This document shows positions 32,865 through 41,861 of a DNA stretch of 64,000 nt, piece after piece. Position numbers and translations under genes: made by a program. The notes beneath the pieces were generated by a model. The model had not been told where the DNA came from. It worked only from the letters and a program-made list of their open reading frames with translations, and did no database searches. Position 1 is the first letter of the stretch, and every line of letters begins with the position of its first letter. Source of the DNA: CAYQUC01 sp964420605 (lineage in GTDB: Bacteria > Pseudomonadota > Gammaproteobacteria > UBA6429 > Thiohalophilaceae); contig CAYQUC010000003.1 of NCBI GenBank assembly GCA_964420605.1, positions 33,919 to 97,918 on the forward strand, given 5' to 3'.

Positions 32865-33845
32865 TTAAAAATAATGCCCTGAATAAAACATAGAACGGTC
32901 ACTATTTTGCATTTCAAACTCACCACTAGAATTACACATAACAGCTTCGACTAATGCCGACTTCACCGTTTTTTTATCAACCACTTTAGGCAATAACCGT
33001 TGCATTTGAAACAAACGATTGACATGTTTACTCGCCAACTTTTCTAAATTGGCCCGAGATTCGTCGGTAATATGCTGTAATAACAATAAAAAGGGTGACT
33101 GCCATGAAAAAAAATCGTTTACAACCCTACAGGTATCGCGGTCTAACCAATCATCATTTAACAGGAGTATTGGAAATTCTTCTAGTTTTAATTTACGCCC
33201 TTCTAGAAAAGCAACATCAGACGATGATCTTAAACCTATGCCATCACCATCAGTGTTTCGTAAAAACCACTGAGTATTATTAATACTACCCGCTGATTCA
33301 TCAACTTGCTGTGCCAACCAATCAGCATGATTAACATCATTGTTTGATTTTTCTTCCAGACATCGTGAATTAAACGAACCTTGACACCTAAGTCCTGGAC
33401 GCCAGTGTTTAGGTTGATATTCCAGCAATTCATTTTCAAAACAAACACTGTGTAATAATGCTAAGGGCTTATCGCAATACTTGTCGAGCAACCATAATTC
33501 ATAATTATCTTTTAATGAAAATGGAACCTTATCCGAATGTTGTTTAACTATTTCTAACAGTTCCAAACCACTTTGTTGTATTGCTTCATATTCCATGGTG
33601 CTAATTAATGGCGCTCGAATTAACCCACCCTGTTTACTCCAAACACCAAATTTGATATCCGGTGTTTCAATGCGCACATCGCCATCAAAAGCCATGCCTT
33701 GAAGTGCTTCATCGTGCAAATACAAAATCCAATGTATGCCATCTGTTGTCACGGCATCAGCGTTACCCACTTCAATGACATTCATTACGCCTCGAAATGG
33801 ATTTAACATGCGTTGACTAAAACAATGTGGCTTAAACTGATTCAT
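32865..33845 (-). CDS. Cytoplasmic protein of unknown function, 326 residues
   Basis: I do not recognise this protein. It has no signal peptide or membrane segment. The composition is ordinary, with several tryptophans (WILYLHDE, LQG; GVWSKQGG; WRPGLRCQG) and an acidic C-terminal half (LLNDDWLDRDTCRVVNDFFSW). The first part (RGVMNVIEVGNADAVTTDGIHW) looks like beta strands. It stands alone on the minus strand. The 283-nt gap upstream of its start contains the palindrome ATTGAATTTATTCAAT at 33978-33993, whose role is unknown. Length and codon pattern make it a genuine gene. Confidence 0.72.
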   Translation of the reverse strand: MNQFKPHCFSQRMLNPFRGVMNVIEVGNADAVTTDGIHWILYLHDEALQGMAFDGDVRIETPDIKFGVWSKQGGLIRAPLISTMEYEAIQQSGLELLEIVKQHSDKVPFSLKDNYELWLLDKYCDKPLALLHSVCFENELLEYQPKHWRPGLRCQGSFNSRCLEEKSNNDVNHADWLAQQVDESAGSINNTQWFLRNTDGDGIGLRSSSDVAFLEGRKLKLEEFPILLLNDDWLDRDTCRVVNDFFSWQSPFLLLLQHITDESRANLEKLASKHVNRLFQMQRLLPKVVDKKTVKSALVEAVMCNSSGEFEMQNSDRSMFYSGHYF

Positions 33846-34128
33846 TTAATTCTACTTCACTCTCATATTAAATATGTCTCATCATTAAATCATGCAATTG
33901 TTGTGCTACATTCACTATTAATATTTGATAAATAAAACTTATATTAAAAGCATAGATCAAATTTATTAAAAGTAAAAATTGAATTTATTCAATATGTTAA
34001 GTTAAACGTATTAACTACACATTGTGGCAATATTATATAGACAATTTGAATGAGAATAGGTTGATAAAAAAATGTGGATGGTGTCACAATAGTGACATTT
34101 TTTGTATGAATAAAGCGACTAAGGAAAT

Positions 34129-34896
34129 TTATAAATACGAATTAAAAATCCGACAACGGTACGGTAACGTCTTTGAATTTATACCAGAATATTGATAAAT
34201 ACGTTGCCGTAATTGAGAGGTCGTCACGTGTTTCTTCACAAATGCACCAATGGCATTTTCAAATGCCGGTAAGGTAAATTGAAAGGCAGAATCGAACTTG
34301 TTGGCGACTTTACTCGATTGAAAGTAACCACTTTGCTTTAAATTTTTAGGTGAAATAAAATTGATCACCAACGTACCCTTAACGTTTAAATTTGATTCCA
34401 ATAAATTAAACCACTCAACATTGGCATCAATCGCTCGAACAGGCTCACTATTATCTTCACCAAATAAATCATCGATGATAATATCAAACGCCGGCCCCTT
34501 ATATTGTTGCATCCACAATTTAGCATCTGACTCTATAACAGTCGCTAACTGTTCGGTTATATTGAAATATTTTTGCGCAATTTCGATATGAATGGGGTTA
34601 AGTTCAACTCCAGTTATCTCCAAGCCGCTGTGAAAATGGTGTAAATGATGTATTACTGCACCACCGCCAACACCAAGTAGTAATACTCGTTTTAAATTTT
34701 CTGCAGTATAAAAAAAACTCGGTAGGACAATTAAATCCCAGATACCACCAATAACATTACGGTGCGGATGATATTGACTGTGAAAAACGCCATCAGTGTA
34801 CAAGCGGGTTGTTTTACCGGCTTGACGAACTTCATAATTAACATCGTTGATGACTTTTTGCCAAACTATCGACATAGTAAGCTCATAATATGGCAT
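34129..34896 (-). CDS. SpeE-like (spermidine synthase fold) methyltransferase-type protein
   Basis: A 255-residue protein with the Rossmann core of polyamine aminopropyltransferases. The nucleotide motif LLLGVGGGAVIHHLHHF is near residue 70, then VELNPIHIEIAQKYF and the DDLFGED loop. The N-terminal tetramerisation part of true spermidine synthases is reduced, and the acidic DAK-type substrate residues are incomplete, so I would call it a SpeE-like protein rather than SpeE. An alternative start is the ATG at codon 7. It lies 6 nt after the TetR gene and is likely co-transcribed with it. Confidence 0.82.
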   Translation of the reverse strand: MPYYELTMSIVWQKVINDVNYEVRQAGKTTRLYTDGVFHSQYHPHRNVIGGIWDLIVLPSFFYTAENLKRVLLLGVGGGAVIHHLHHFHSGLEITGVELNPIHIEIAQKYFNITEQLATVIESDAKLWMQQYKGPAFDIIIDDLFGEDNSEPVRAIDANVEWFNLLESNLNVKGTLVINFISPKNLKQSGYFQSSKVANKFDSAFQFTLPAFENAIGAFVKKHVTTSQLRQRIYQYSGINSKTLPYRCRIFNSYL

Positions 34897-34902
34897 TCAC
34901 TA

Positions 34903-35469
34903 TTATAATTCATTAATCCACTGCTGAAGTAGTTCAACTTCCCTAGTTAAGTAACCTTCGTTATTTGAAGAACTAGCTAACACACTAATGCCTTGGCATC
35001 GTCCCATTAAGTGCATCGATAAAAATACAGCATCTTGCTCATGCCCAAGTGCGCTAAATTGTTTAACCAACCAATTTTGAAATAAATCAAACATACTATT
35101 TGCATCATTTTGTAAAGCATGGCGTAATTTATTCAACTCAAGACACAATGAGCCAATTGGACAGCCATAACTGTTAATAGTAGATTGGCTTTTTACCAAC
35201 ATTAGCGTGTAATTTTTAAGACGCATACGTGCCTCGGGATATTCCTGTTCCCAATTACGCAGCATTTGGTTAATATCAGAACGGCGTTTATCAAGTACCG
35301 CTGACAATATATCATTTTTGGTTTTAAAGTAGTAATAAAAATTACCACGAGCAATGCCCGCAGAATCGGCAATATCGGTAAACGAGGTATGCTCATAACC
35401 TTTTTCATAAAAAAGATTATCAGCAATACCGATAATTTGTTTTTTGTTATTGTCGCCTTTGGTACCCAT
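34903..35469 (-). CDS. TetR-family repressor
   Basis: A 188-residue TetR-type regulator. The N-terminal helix-turn-helix is clear (IADNLFYEKGYEHTSFTDIADSAGIARGNFYYYF, quoted here only in name: residues about 14-47). The C-terminal part contains CPIGSLCLEL and a cysteine pair near the ligand region, reminiscent of thiol/electrophile-sensing regulators next to old yellow enzymes such as NemR. The gene lies 135 nt downstream of an OYE gene on the same strand and 6 nt before a SpeE-like gene. The likely operator is the inverted repeat at 36774-36789. Confidence 0.88.
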   Translation of the reverse strand: MGTKGDNNKKQIIGIADNLFYEKGYEHTSFTDIADSAGIARGNFYYYFKTKNDILSAVLDKRRSDINQMLRNWEQEYPEARMRLKNYTLMLVKSQSTINSYGCPIGSLCLELNKLRHALQNDANSMFDLFQNWLVKQFSALGHEQDAVFLSMHLMGRCQGISVLASSSNNEGYLTREVELLQQWINEL

Positions 35470-35604
35470 AATAATATAGTAAAATACTCCAACCGCTTTT
35501 ATTCGATTATTTTGTTACATTATACAATATAACGGATCATACAATTTGCATATCAAAATCAAATTTTAATTGGCTTGCGAATTATTTATAATAATATTTT
35601 ACTA

Positions 35605-36711
35605 TTAGGCTATTGCTTCAAGTGAATCTCTAAATGGATAATCGGTATAACCTTTAGCATCACCACCGTAAAATGTTTGTTGATCCGGTGTGTTTAATTC
35701 AACATCGTCAATAAAGCGTTCGACTAAATCTGGATTTGCGATATATAACGAACCAAATGATACTAAGTCGGAACGGTTTTGTTCAACACTGTGTTGCGCG
35801 CTTGCCTTGGTATAACCTGAGTTTGCCATATAAGCACCATCAAAACGTGATTTGATTTGTGCATAATCAACTTTTGTTTGTGCTTCGCCCATGTCACCTT
35901 CTAGTACATGTAAATACGCTAAGCCATAAGCATTAATTTCATCGGTGATGTAATTAAATGTAGCTTGAGGATTCGAGTCACTAATATCATTATATGAATT
36001 CTCAGGCGATATTCGGATCCCAACTTGATCGGCTGGCCACTCTTTTAAGACTGCTGTTATTACTTCATTAATTAAACGTGCGCGGTTTTCCAAACTACCG
36101 CCATAACTATCACTACGATGATTGGTTGAATCACGTAAAAATTGATCTAATAAATAACCATTCGCGGCATGAATTTCAACGCCATCAAAACCTGCAACTT
36201 TCGCATTGTGTGCCGCTGTTTGATATTGCTGAACAATATTTTGTATCTCATTTATTTCTAACGCACGAGGTTCAACGTAGGCTTGCGGGCCTGCTAATGT
36301 CACTGCATCCCCCTGCGGTTTAATCGCAGACGGTGCAACGGGTAATGCATTATCCACCTGTAATGACGGATGCGAAATCCGTCCGACATGCCACAACTGC
36401 ATAAAAATACGTCCACCATTATCATGCACGGTATCGGTTACTGTGCGCCAAGCACTAACTTGAACAGCATGATGGATTCCTGGTGTGCCAGGATAACCAA
36501 CCGCTTGCTCTGAAATTTGAGAGGCTTCAGTGATAATTAACCCCGCGCTTGCACGTTGACGGTAATACTCGACATGAAGTTCATGCGGCGCACTATCGTG
36601 ATTTGCTCGGTTTCTAGTTAAGGGAGCCATTACGATTCTATTGGGAATAGTTAGTGCGCCTAATTGTAAGGGGGTAAATAAAGCCTGATTACTTTTTTTA
36701 TTACTGGTCAT
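35605..36711 (-). CDS. Old yellow enzyme, NemA-type alkene reductase
   Basis: A 368-residue FMN-dependent ene reductase. The TIM barrel shows PLQLGALTIPNRIVMAPLTRNRA at the start, QLWHVGRISH, the active-site pair in FDGVEIHAANGYL (His, Asn), the LLDQFLRDSTNHRSDSYGGSLENRARL region and RISPEN. It reduces the double bond of unsaturated carbonyl compounds with NAD(P)H and helps to detoxify electrophiles. A TetR gene follows downstream, and an operator-like inverted repeat lies about 65 nt upstream of its start. Length agrees with NemA (about 365). Confidence 0.93.
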   Translation of the reverse strand: MTSNKKSNQALFTPLQLGALTIPNRIVMAPLTRNRANHDSAPHELHVEYYRQRASAGLIITEASQISEQAVGYPGTPGIHHAVQVSAWRTVTDTVHDNGGRIFMQLWHVGRISHPSLQVDNALPVAPSAIKPQGDAVTLAGPQAYVEPRALEINEIQNIVQQYQTAAHNAKVAGFDGVEIHAANGYLLDQFLRDSTNHRSDSYGGSLENRARLINEVITAVLKEWPADQVGIRISPENSYNDISDSNPQATFNYITDEINAYGLAYLHVLEGDMGEAQTKVDYAQIKSRFDGAYMANSGYTKASAQHSVEQNRSDLVSFGSLYIANPDLVERFIDDVELNTPDQQTFYGGDAKGYTDYPFRDSLEAIA

Positions 36712-36773
36712 ATAAACTATTCCTTTTATTAATTTTGATTTATTGGATGATCGTCTTAGTACATACTTAAAAG

Positions 36774-36789
36774 TAAGACATACGTCTTA
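36774..36789. promoter_or_regulatory. Inverted repeat, candidate TetR operator for the old yellow enzyme gene
   Basis: TAAGAC-ATAC-GTCTTA is a perfect 6-nt dyad with a 4-nt centre, of the size bound by NemR-like TetR repressors. A further GTCTTA half-site lies at 36753-36758. It is about 63 nt upstream of the oxidoreductase start (36711) and about 194 nt before the divergent YeeE/YedE start, so it could affect both. Confidence 0.55.
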
Positions 36790-36982
36790 TTTTGTCAAAC
36801 ATTACTGTTGATAAAATTGAATTAATCGTCCGACAAATCAAAACTCATATTAACTCCATAAAAAACAAGGTGATACAACGGTCAAATCTATCACATTTTC
36901 ACTATGTCAATATTGAATATTAGTACTTTCTAATATAGGATGCAGCACATGAATAATGTCACACAATTTTAAAGGAAGTTAC

Positions 36983-37483
36983 ATGGTAGATAATATTATA
37001 TGGACGGGTTGGATTGCAGGTGGTCTTTTGGGGCTTTATGCGATATTTCAATATTGGTTATCCAATAAGCAATTAGGCTGTTCTCTAGCCTATGGTAACT
37101 TGTCACGTTATTTACCAGGTTCTCAATTTTTTAAAACGGGAGATTTTGAAAGTTTAAATAATTGGCGCTTGTGGTTTATTATTGGTATTCCATTGGGCAG
37201 TTTTATCGCTCATCTCACCTCAATTGATACGCCATTCACCCTGACCTTTGGAATGGGCGAAATGTACGACCAAATAATGCCTGAAAGCACCATTGGTAAA
37301 GTTATTTATCTAATTTCTGGTGGACTCGCGATGGGATATGGCGCTCGGGTAGCCGGCGGTTGTACCAGTGGCCACGTCATTGCGGGGTGTTCGTTAGTTA
37401 ACCCAGTTAGTTTTCTCGCGGCTGCCTTATTCTTTGTTGGCGGCCTCATTACTGTGCAATTTTTATTTTTTATAAATTCATAA
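36983..37483 (+). CDS. YeeE/YedE-type membrane protein, N-terminal half protein
   Basis: A 166-residue membrane protein of the YeeE/YedE (DUF395) type, with about four hydrophobic segments and the signatures LGCSLAYGN and GARVAGGCTSGHVIAG. The conserved cysteines (in LGCS and GGCTSG) are those that relay thiosulfate or polysulfide sulfur in characterised YeeE. I chose the ATG at 36983 because AAGGAAG lies 6 nt before it; an in-frame ATG at 36956 has no such site. It is followed by the second half protein after 16 nt. Role: uptake or sensing of reduced sulfur species. Confidence 0.87.
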   Translation: MVDNIIWTGWIAGGLLGLYAIFQYWLSNKQLGCSLAYGNLSRYLPGSQFFKTGDFESLNNWRLWFIIGIPLGSFIAHLTSIDTPFTLTFGMGEMYDQIMPESTIGKVIYLISGGLAMGYGARVAGGCTSGHVIAGCSLVNPVSFLAAALFFVGGLITVQFLFFINS

Positions 37484-37499
37484 GGAGCGAGACATATTT

Positions 37500-37907
37500 A
37501 TGAAATACTCATTTATTATACTAGGTGCATTATTTGGATTTTTACTAAGTCGAGCAGGTGCAACTTCACCGGATTTTTATGCTCACTTATTTTTATTCAT
37601 TGATTTTCAATTATTGTGGGTAATTGTTGGTGCCATAACTGTCGGCATTATTGGTATCTTAATACTCAAAAAACTGTCTGTTCGTTCAGTATTTGGCGAT
37701 AACAAATTAATGTTTGATAAGCGACCAATGCAAAACGGTTTAATATTTGGTTCCTTATTATTTGGAGCAGGCTGGGGTATGACTGGCTCGTGCCCAGGTA
37801 CCGTACCCGCTATGATCGGCGAAGGACAAGTGTTACCTGTTTTTACCTTGATAGGAATTGTTTTTGGTACTTATCTCTATGATCTCAAAAATAAGTTAGC
37901 GCACTAA
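37500..37907 (+). CDS. YeeE/YedE-type membrane protein, C-terminal half protein
   Basis: A 135-residue membrane protein with about four hydrophobic segments and the motif GAGWGMTGSCPGTVPAMI, which carries the conserved cysteine of the second half of YeeE. In many proteobacteria the two halves are separate genes in this order, often near sulfur metabolism or ArsR/rhodanese genes. A ribosome site (AAGGAGCGAG) precedes the ATG. Its stop overlaps the stop of the convergent YcgN-like gene by 4 nt. Confidence 0.87.
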   Translation: MKYSFIILGALFGFLLSRAGATSPDFYAHLFLFIDFQLLWVIVGAITVGIIGILILKKLSVRSVFGDNKLMFDKRPMQNGLIFGSLLFGAGWGMTGSCPGTVPAMIGEGQVLPVFTLIGIVFGTYLYDLKNKLAH

Positions 37908-38338
37908 AGCTCGATAATGTGGTCCTGCCACTCGTCTTCATGGACATGCTGTTCCGATATTACTTTATCACGTACTGATATATCGGAACGGTGAACAGAA
38001 TCCAATGATTTAGAAATTAACGGGTGCCAGGACTCCAGTTGTTTGCCTTCAGATAATCGTCGATACGCACAACTACTAGGCAGTTGCTCGTATAATTCTT
38101 TATTATAAGGACGAAGTACCACACAACCAGGGGCTTGTTGAATACGATGCGCATAATCCGTGCAACGACACTCATGAATATCCAATAACTGACACGAAAT
38201 ATTAGTGTAATAAAGAATATCAGTATCGACATCTTCAAGCTTGATTAAACAACATCGACCACAGCCATCACACAGCGACTCCCATTCGTGATCGGTTAAC
38301 GCGTCGAGTGACTTGAATTCCCAAAAGTTCTGAGCCAT
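37904..38338 (-). CDS. YcgN-family cysteine-cluster protein
   Basis: A 144-residue soluble protein of the YcgN (UPF0260) family. It shows the zinc or iron-sulfur binding cluster CDGCGRCCLIKLED near the N-terminus, followed by CRCTDYAHR and CVVLRPY, and a C-terminal WHPLISKS segment that is typical of the family. Length agrees with E. coli YcgN (about 150). The function is not established; a metal-bound fold is likely. The gene converges with the YeeE pair with overlapping stops and is followed upstream by a PDC-sensor-like gene 15 nt away. Confidence 0.9.
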   Translation of the reverse strand: MAQNFWEFKSLDALTDHEWESLCDGCGRCCLIKLEDVDTDILYYTNISCQLLDIHECRCTDYAHRIQQAPGCVVLRPYNKELYEQLPSSCAYRRLSEGKQLESWHPLISKSLDSVHRSDISVRDKVISEQHVHEDEWQDHIIEL

Positions 38339-38353
38339 AACATCAATATGAAT

Positions 38354-39349
38354 TTATTTTTTTCCTGACTCGCTAACCCAAAATGCATGTTCTCGATTCA
38401 AAAATTCATCATACGGAATGTAATGTGAGCCATCACATGAAAAGGTTAAACCCACAATACCATTAAAAATATTCAATGTGCCAGAACGTAAGTACAAAGT
38501 ATCGTCCATGAAGCGTAAGTTTTTAAAAGACTCAAACACCTCAAATATTTTTTCTTCAGGTACCATTGCATCTTTTGGGTACGAGTGTAATGGATAGGCC
38601 AAGCATATATTAGGATCGATTAATGAATCAATGTCCAATAACCGGTATCGATACGGATCGTCATATAACCATACGATTGCTCGACTACTCGAAAAATGTA
38701 AAATCACATGAAACAACCCATGACTTCGCATCAGTTCTTCAACCACAGTTAATATGACATCCATGTGACGATCAATGCCGCTTTCAATTCGGGTTTGATG
38801 AAACACCGTACCCCGAATTGAAGGATCGCCTTTTATTTGTTGCCAATGATGTGGCTCATCGTATAATTTTTTGGTTAACGGTAAATCACGCAGATCAAAG
38901 TCAGCCCCAATAAAGCCAAGGGTTTTCCCGTTGCTATCACGTACTAATTGAATTGCCGTGAGTGAAGGTCGACGCGCGCGTAAACTAATGTAAGCATTTG
39001 ATAATAGAAAGCCTGTGCTCGGTACTACTTCACGCATATACGGACGTTCACGCCGATCCCGTCCAAAATCTTTTTTAATAATACCTTCATGACTGACGTT
39101 GTCACTTATTTGAATACCGTCAGTATCAAGTGCATATAAAAACGTAAAATTAGGTAAACAGCGTAATTGAGATATAAATATACGATCTAATGCAACCCGA
39201 TCACCCCACACTTCACTGCATTTTTCAGCAATTAACTGCAATGGATCTTTAAGCATCCCCGATAACATTTGATGTTGGGCGGCTATATTTTGCTGCAAAC
39301 TGCCCGTCGTGTGGACAATGTTTTCTTCATTAAGGCTTAAGTTATTCAT
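38354..39349 (-). CDS. PDC/Cache-sensor-like cytoplasmic protein
   Basis: A 331-residue protein without membrane segments. The N-terminal part (about 10-180) resembles a PDC/Cache sensor fold, with FTFLYALDTDGIQISDNVS, RDRRERPYMREV and GKTLGFIGADFDLRDLP. The C-terminal half has no output domain that I recognise. PDC sensors usually lie outside the membrane; here the lack of a signal peptide makes this a soluble variant. It lies 15 nt before the YcgN-like gene in the same direction. Function is unknown. Confidence 0.75.
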   Translation of the reverse strand: MNNLSLNEENIVHTTGSLQQNIAAQHQMLSGMLKDPLQLIAEKCSEVWGDRVALDRIFISQLRCLPNFTFLYALDTDGIQISDNVSHEGIIKKDFGRDRRERPYMREVVPSTGFLLSNAYISLRARRPSLTAIQLVRDSNGKTLGFIGADFDLRDLPLTKKLYDEPHHWQQIKGDPSIRGTVFHQTRIESGIDRHMDVILTVVEELMRSHGLFHVILHFSSSRAIVWLYDDPYRYRLLDIDSLIDPNICLAYPLHSYPKDAMVPEEKIFEVFESFKNLRFMDDTLYLRSGTLNIFNGIVGLTFSCDGSHYIPYDEFLNREHAFWVSESGKK

Positions 39350-39545
39350 TCAATAAATAGTAGTTGCCGTGGTTAATTAATTATGCTTGCTTTACTAACT
39401 ATTCTACTTCGATTAAATACCATCTGCAATAAAATCACTTAAAAATAATCTACTCAACGCACAAATATTAAAAATACTTTTGACATACTAATAACTCACT
39501 TATAATTACTGGCATAAAAACACTTATTTTTTTCTGGAGTAAACT

Positions 39546-40742
39546 ATGAGAATTGGTACACCGTTATCCCCAACGGCCAGCAAGGTTATGTTGTTAGGCT
39601 GTGGTGAACTAGGCAAAGAAGTTATCATCGCACTGCAACGATTAGGAATTGAAGTTATCGCAGTCGATCGTTATGAAAATGCTCCTGGACATCAGCTTGC
39701 TCACCGCGCGCATGTAATCGATATGACCGACCCAATTGCATTACGAAACATTATTGAACTCGAAAAACCGGATTTAGTCGTTCCAGAAATTGAAGCCATT
39801 GCAACCGAGACCTTGCTCGACATTGAATCCGAAAAAATCAGCACAATTATACCCAAGGCGCGAGCAACCCAACTAACAATGAACCGAGAAGGCATTCGCC
39901 GCCTCGCAGCCGAACAGCTTGGCATAAAAACCTCACGTTATAAATTTGCGGATTGCTTGGAAGAATTAACAACTGCAATTAACAATAACATTGGCCTACC
40001 CTGCATTGTAAAACCCGTTATGTCATCATCAGGAAAGGGGCAATCATTAATTAATAAACAACACGATATTCAAACCGCTTGGGATTATGCAAAATCCGGC
40101 GGTCGTGTCACTGCTACCCGAATAATTGTTGAGCAAAAAATAGAATTTGATTATGAGATTACCTTATTAACCGTACGTGCACTCAATCCTGATGGAGACA
40201 TTGAAACCTATTTTTGTGAACCCATCGGACATCAACAAGTGAATGGTGATTATGTTGAAAGTTGGCAACCACAAGCAATGACCGAGATTGCATTACACCA
40301 GTCACAGGTTATCGCAAAAAAAATCACCGATGAATTAGGTGGCAAAGGATTATTTGGTGTGGAATTATTCATCAAGGGGGATGAAGTCTGGTTTAGTGAA
40401 GTGAGTCCCCGCCCCCATGATACCGGCATGGTCACCATGATTAGCCAAAGACAAAATGAATTTGAATTACACGCCCGTGCAATTCTAGGACTACCGGTTA
40501 ATGTGGAGTTACTCAGCCCAGGAGCCAGTGCAGTCATCTACGGTGCAATGGATGAAACTGCGATAAGCTATCATAATATTGAAAAAGCACTGGCAATTCC
40601 AAACACCGATATTCGCTTATTTGGTAAACCTCAAGCATTTAAAAAACGACGCATGGGTGTGACACTAGCTTATGCAGAAGATACTGAACTTGCGCGAACG
40701 AATGCAAAAAAAGCGGCAGCATTAGTGAAAACATCAAAATAA
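39546..40742 (+). CDS. purT: Formate-dependent GAR transformylase PurT
   Basis: A 398-residue ATP-grasp enzyme that makes formyl-GAR from GAR, ATP and formate in purine synthesis. The N-terminal domain shows VMLLGCGELGKEV and VIAVDRYENAPGHQLAHR; the ATP-grasp part has VKPVMSSSGKGQS, FFGVE-like LFGVELFIKGDEVWFSEVSPRPHDTGMVT and the C-terminal GAMDETAISY. All are highly characteristic of PurT. Length matches E. coli PurT (392). A ribosome site (CTGGAG) precedes ATG. A stem-loop terminator at 40751-40790 ends the unit. Confidence 0.97.
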   Translation: MRIGTPLSPTASKVMLLGCGELGKEVIIALQRLGIEVIAVDRYENAPGHQLAHRAHVIDMTDPIALRNIIELEKPDLVVPEIEAIATETLLDIESEKISTIIPKARATQLTMNREGIRRLAAEQLGIKTSRYKFADCLEELTTAINNNIGLPCIVKPVMSSSGKGQSLINKQHDIQTAWDYAKSGGRVTATRIIVEQKIEFDYEITLLTVRALNPDGDIETYFCEPIGHQQVNGDYVESWQPQAMTEIALHQSQVIAKKITDELGGKGLFGVELFIKGDEVWFSEVSPRPHDTGMVTMISQRQNEFELHARAILGLPVNVELLSPGASAVIYGAMDETAISYHNIEKALAIPNTDIRLFGKPQAFKKRRMGVTLAYAEDTELARTNAKKAAALVKTSK

Positions 40743-40750
40743 ACGTAAAT

Positions 40751-40790
40751 TCAAAATAGTCATCAAAAAATAGATTGATGACTATTTTAG
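40751..40790. terminator. Bidirectional terminator between purT and the convergent gene
   Basis: Perfect 14-nt arms AAAATAGTCATCAA (40753-40766) and TTGATGACTATTTT (40775-40788) with an 8-nt loop. A-rich and T-rich ends on both sides allow use from either direction. Confidence 0.85.
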
Positions 40791-40794
40791 TCTA

Positions 40795-41313
40795 TTAATG
40801 GACTCGAGATAACGCTATAACATTAACACCAGCCGCTTTTCCATCTTTGTACTGAGTCCAATGCTGTTCTATGGCATTTTTATTTTTAAACTTCAATGTT
40901 AGATGATGCATATGGGCATCTTTTTTAACATCCAAGTTAGCGCCTTTAATAAAATCAAAGTCCAAAGAATCTTTAGTTGAACCATTTAATGTTAAGGTTG
41001 GTTGATTTTGCAGAGCACAATAATGTGTCATATTAACCTTGCCATTAACATCCGTGTACACCGAGATCATTTCCTGTGGCGATCCGGGAAATGATGTTTC
41101 AACAATCGAACTACCCGCCGACGATACTTTGTAAATGATGGTAACATCCATGGTTTTATCACCCATAGCCATTTTACCTTTCCATTCACCGGCCAAGGTT
41201 TTCATTTTATTAAAACCATTACTAAATTGTTTAGTGGCTGGTGGATGACCTGAAAATGCAGATGAGCTAAACCCAATCGTTACCAAAAAAAATACTATTA
41301 CTAATTTTCTCAT
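40795..41313 (-). CDS. Exported DUF1579-like protein
   Basis: A 172-residue protein with a signal peptide (to about residue 21, AFSG). The mature part forms beta strands of a lipocalin-like barrel, with LAGEWKGKMAMGDKTMDVTI and IYKVSSAGSSIVETSFPGSP near the start and MHHLTLKFKNKNAIEQHW later. This pattern resembles DUF1579 or THAP4-like lipocalin folds. The ligand is unknown. It lies 94 nt downstream of the SRPBCC/ArsR pair on the same strand and may be part of the same unit. Confidence 0.72.
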   Translation of the reverse strand: MRKLVIVFFLVTIGFSSSAFSGHPPATKQFSNGFNKMKTLAGEWKGKMAMGDKTMDVTIIYKVSSAGSSIVETSFPGSPQEMISVYTDVNGKVNMTHYCALQNQPTLTLNGSTKDSLDFDFIKGANLDVKKDAHMHHLTLKFKNKNAIEQHWTQYKDGKAAGVNVIALSRVH

Positions 41314-41407
41314 GACTCTCTCCTTTTATTAATTTTTAAATTTTTTATCAATTCGTGTCGCTCAATTACTATCCGAGATAGGAATAACTTTATTCCTTTA
41401 GAAATAA

Positions 41408-41860
41408 TTAACTAAAGTAAGCTTCTAGTTGCGCTAAACAACCCATCCAACCTTCAGAGTGCAGCTCAACCGATTCTTGTGATGCTAATTTTTCATGCAC
41501 TAAAGACATTTCAGTTAAGCCATTTTTTTCGATTAAATCAATCGTTACCAATGAGTTAACATGCTGCTCATCACTTTCCCATTCCCAGGTAAATACAATT
41601 TGATCAAAAGGATTTAACGCAACATATTCACCATGAATAGCATGAATGGTGCCATCAGGTTCAACCATTTCTATTCTATAGTGACCACCGACTTTTAAGT
41701 TTAGTTCATGGACAATTGTCGTAAAATCGCTAGTCGGTGCAAACCACTTTACCAAGGCTTCACTATTGGTCCACGCGTCATAAACGTCTTGCTTAGAATG
41801 TTTAAAGCTTCGATTCATTGTTAGTGAAAAATTCTCTACTGCTGAGGCGCTGGTGTTCAT
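41408..41860 (-). CDS. SRPBCC/AHSA1-family protein, partner of ArsR
   Basis: A 150-residue START-like (SRPBCC) protein of the activator of Hsp90 ATPase homologue 1-like group. Signatures are KQDVYDAWTNSEALVKWFAP near the start, VGGHYRIEMVEPDG in the middle and HSEGWMGCLAQLEAYF at the end. The ATG lies 1 nt after the ArsR stop, so both are translated from one mRNA. ArsR-SRPBCC pairs are common, and the protein probably binds a hydrophobic ligand. Its substrate is unknown. Confidence 0.9.
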   Translation of the reverse strand: MNTSASAVENFSLTMNRSFKHSKQDVYDAWTNSEALVKWFAPTSDFTTIVHELNLKVGGHYRIEMVEPDGTIHAIHGEYVALNPFDQIVFTWEWESDEQHVNSLVTIDLIEKNGLTEMSLVHEKLASQESVELHSEGWMGCLAQLEAYFS

Positions 41861-41861
41861 G

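Noticed and set aside
33978..33993. Palindrome ATTGAATTTATTCAAT, FNR-like at first sight
   Set aside because: It lacks the TTGAT/ATCAA core in both halves and lies before an unknown cytoplasmic gene. In such AT-rich sequence it may be chance.
41380..41397. Hairpin AGGAATAA-CT-TTATTCCT downstream of the SRPBCC gene
   Set aside because: Loop of 2 nt and no T-run in the reading direction, so not a convincing terminator.
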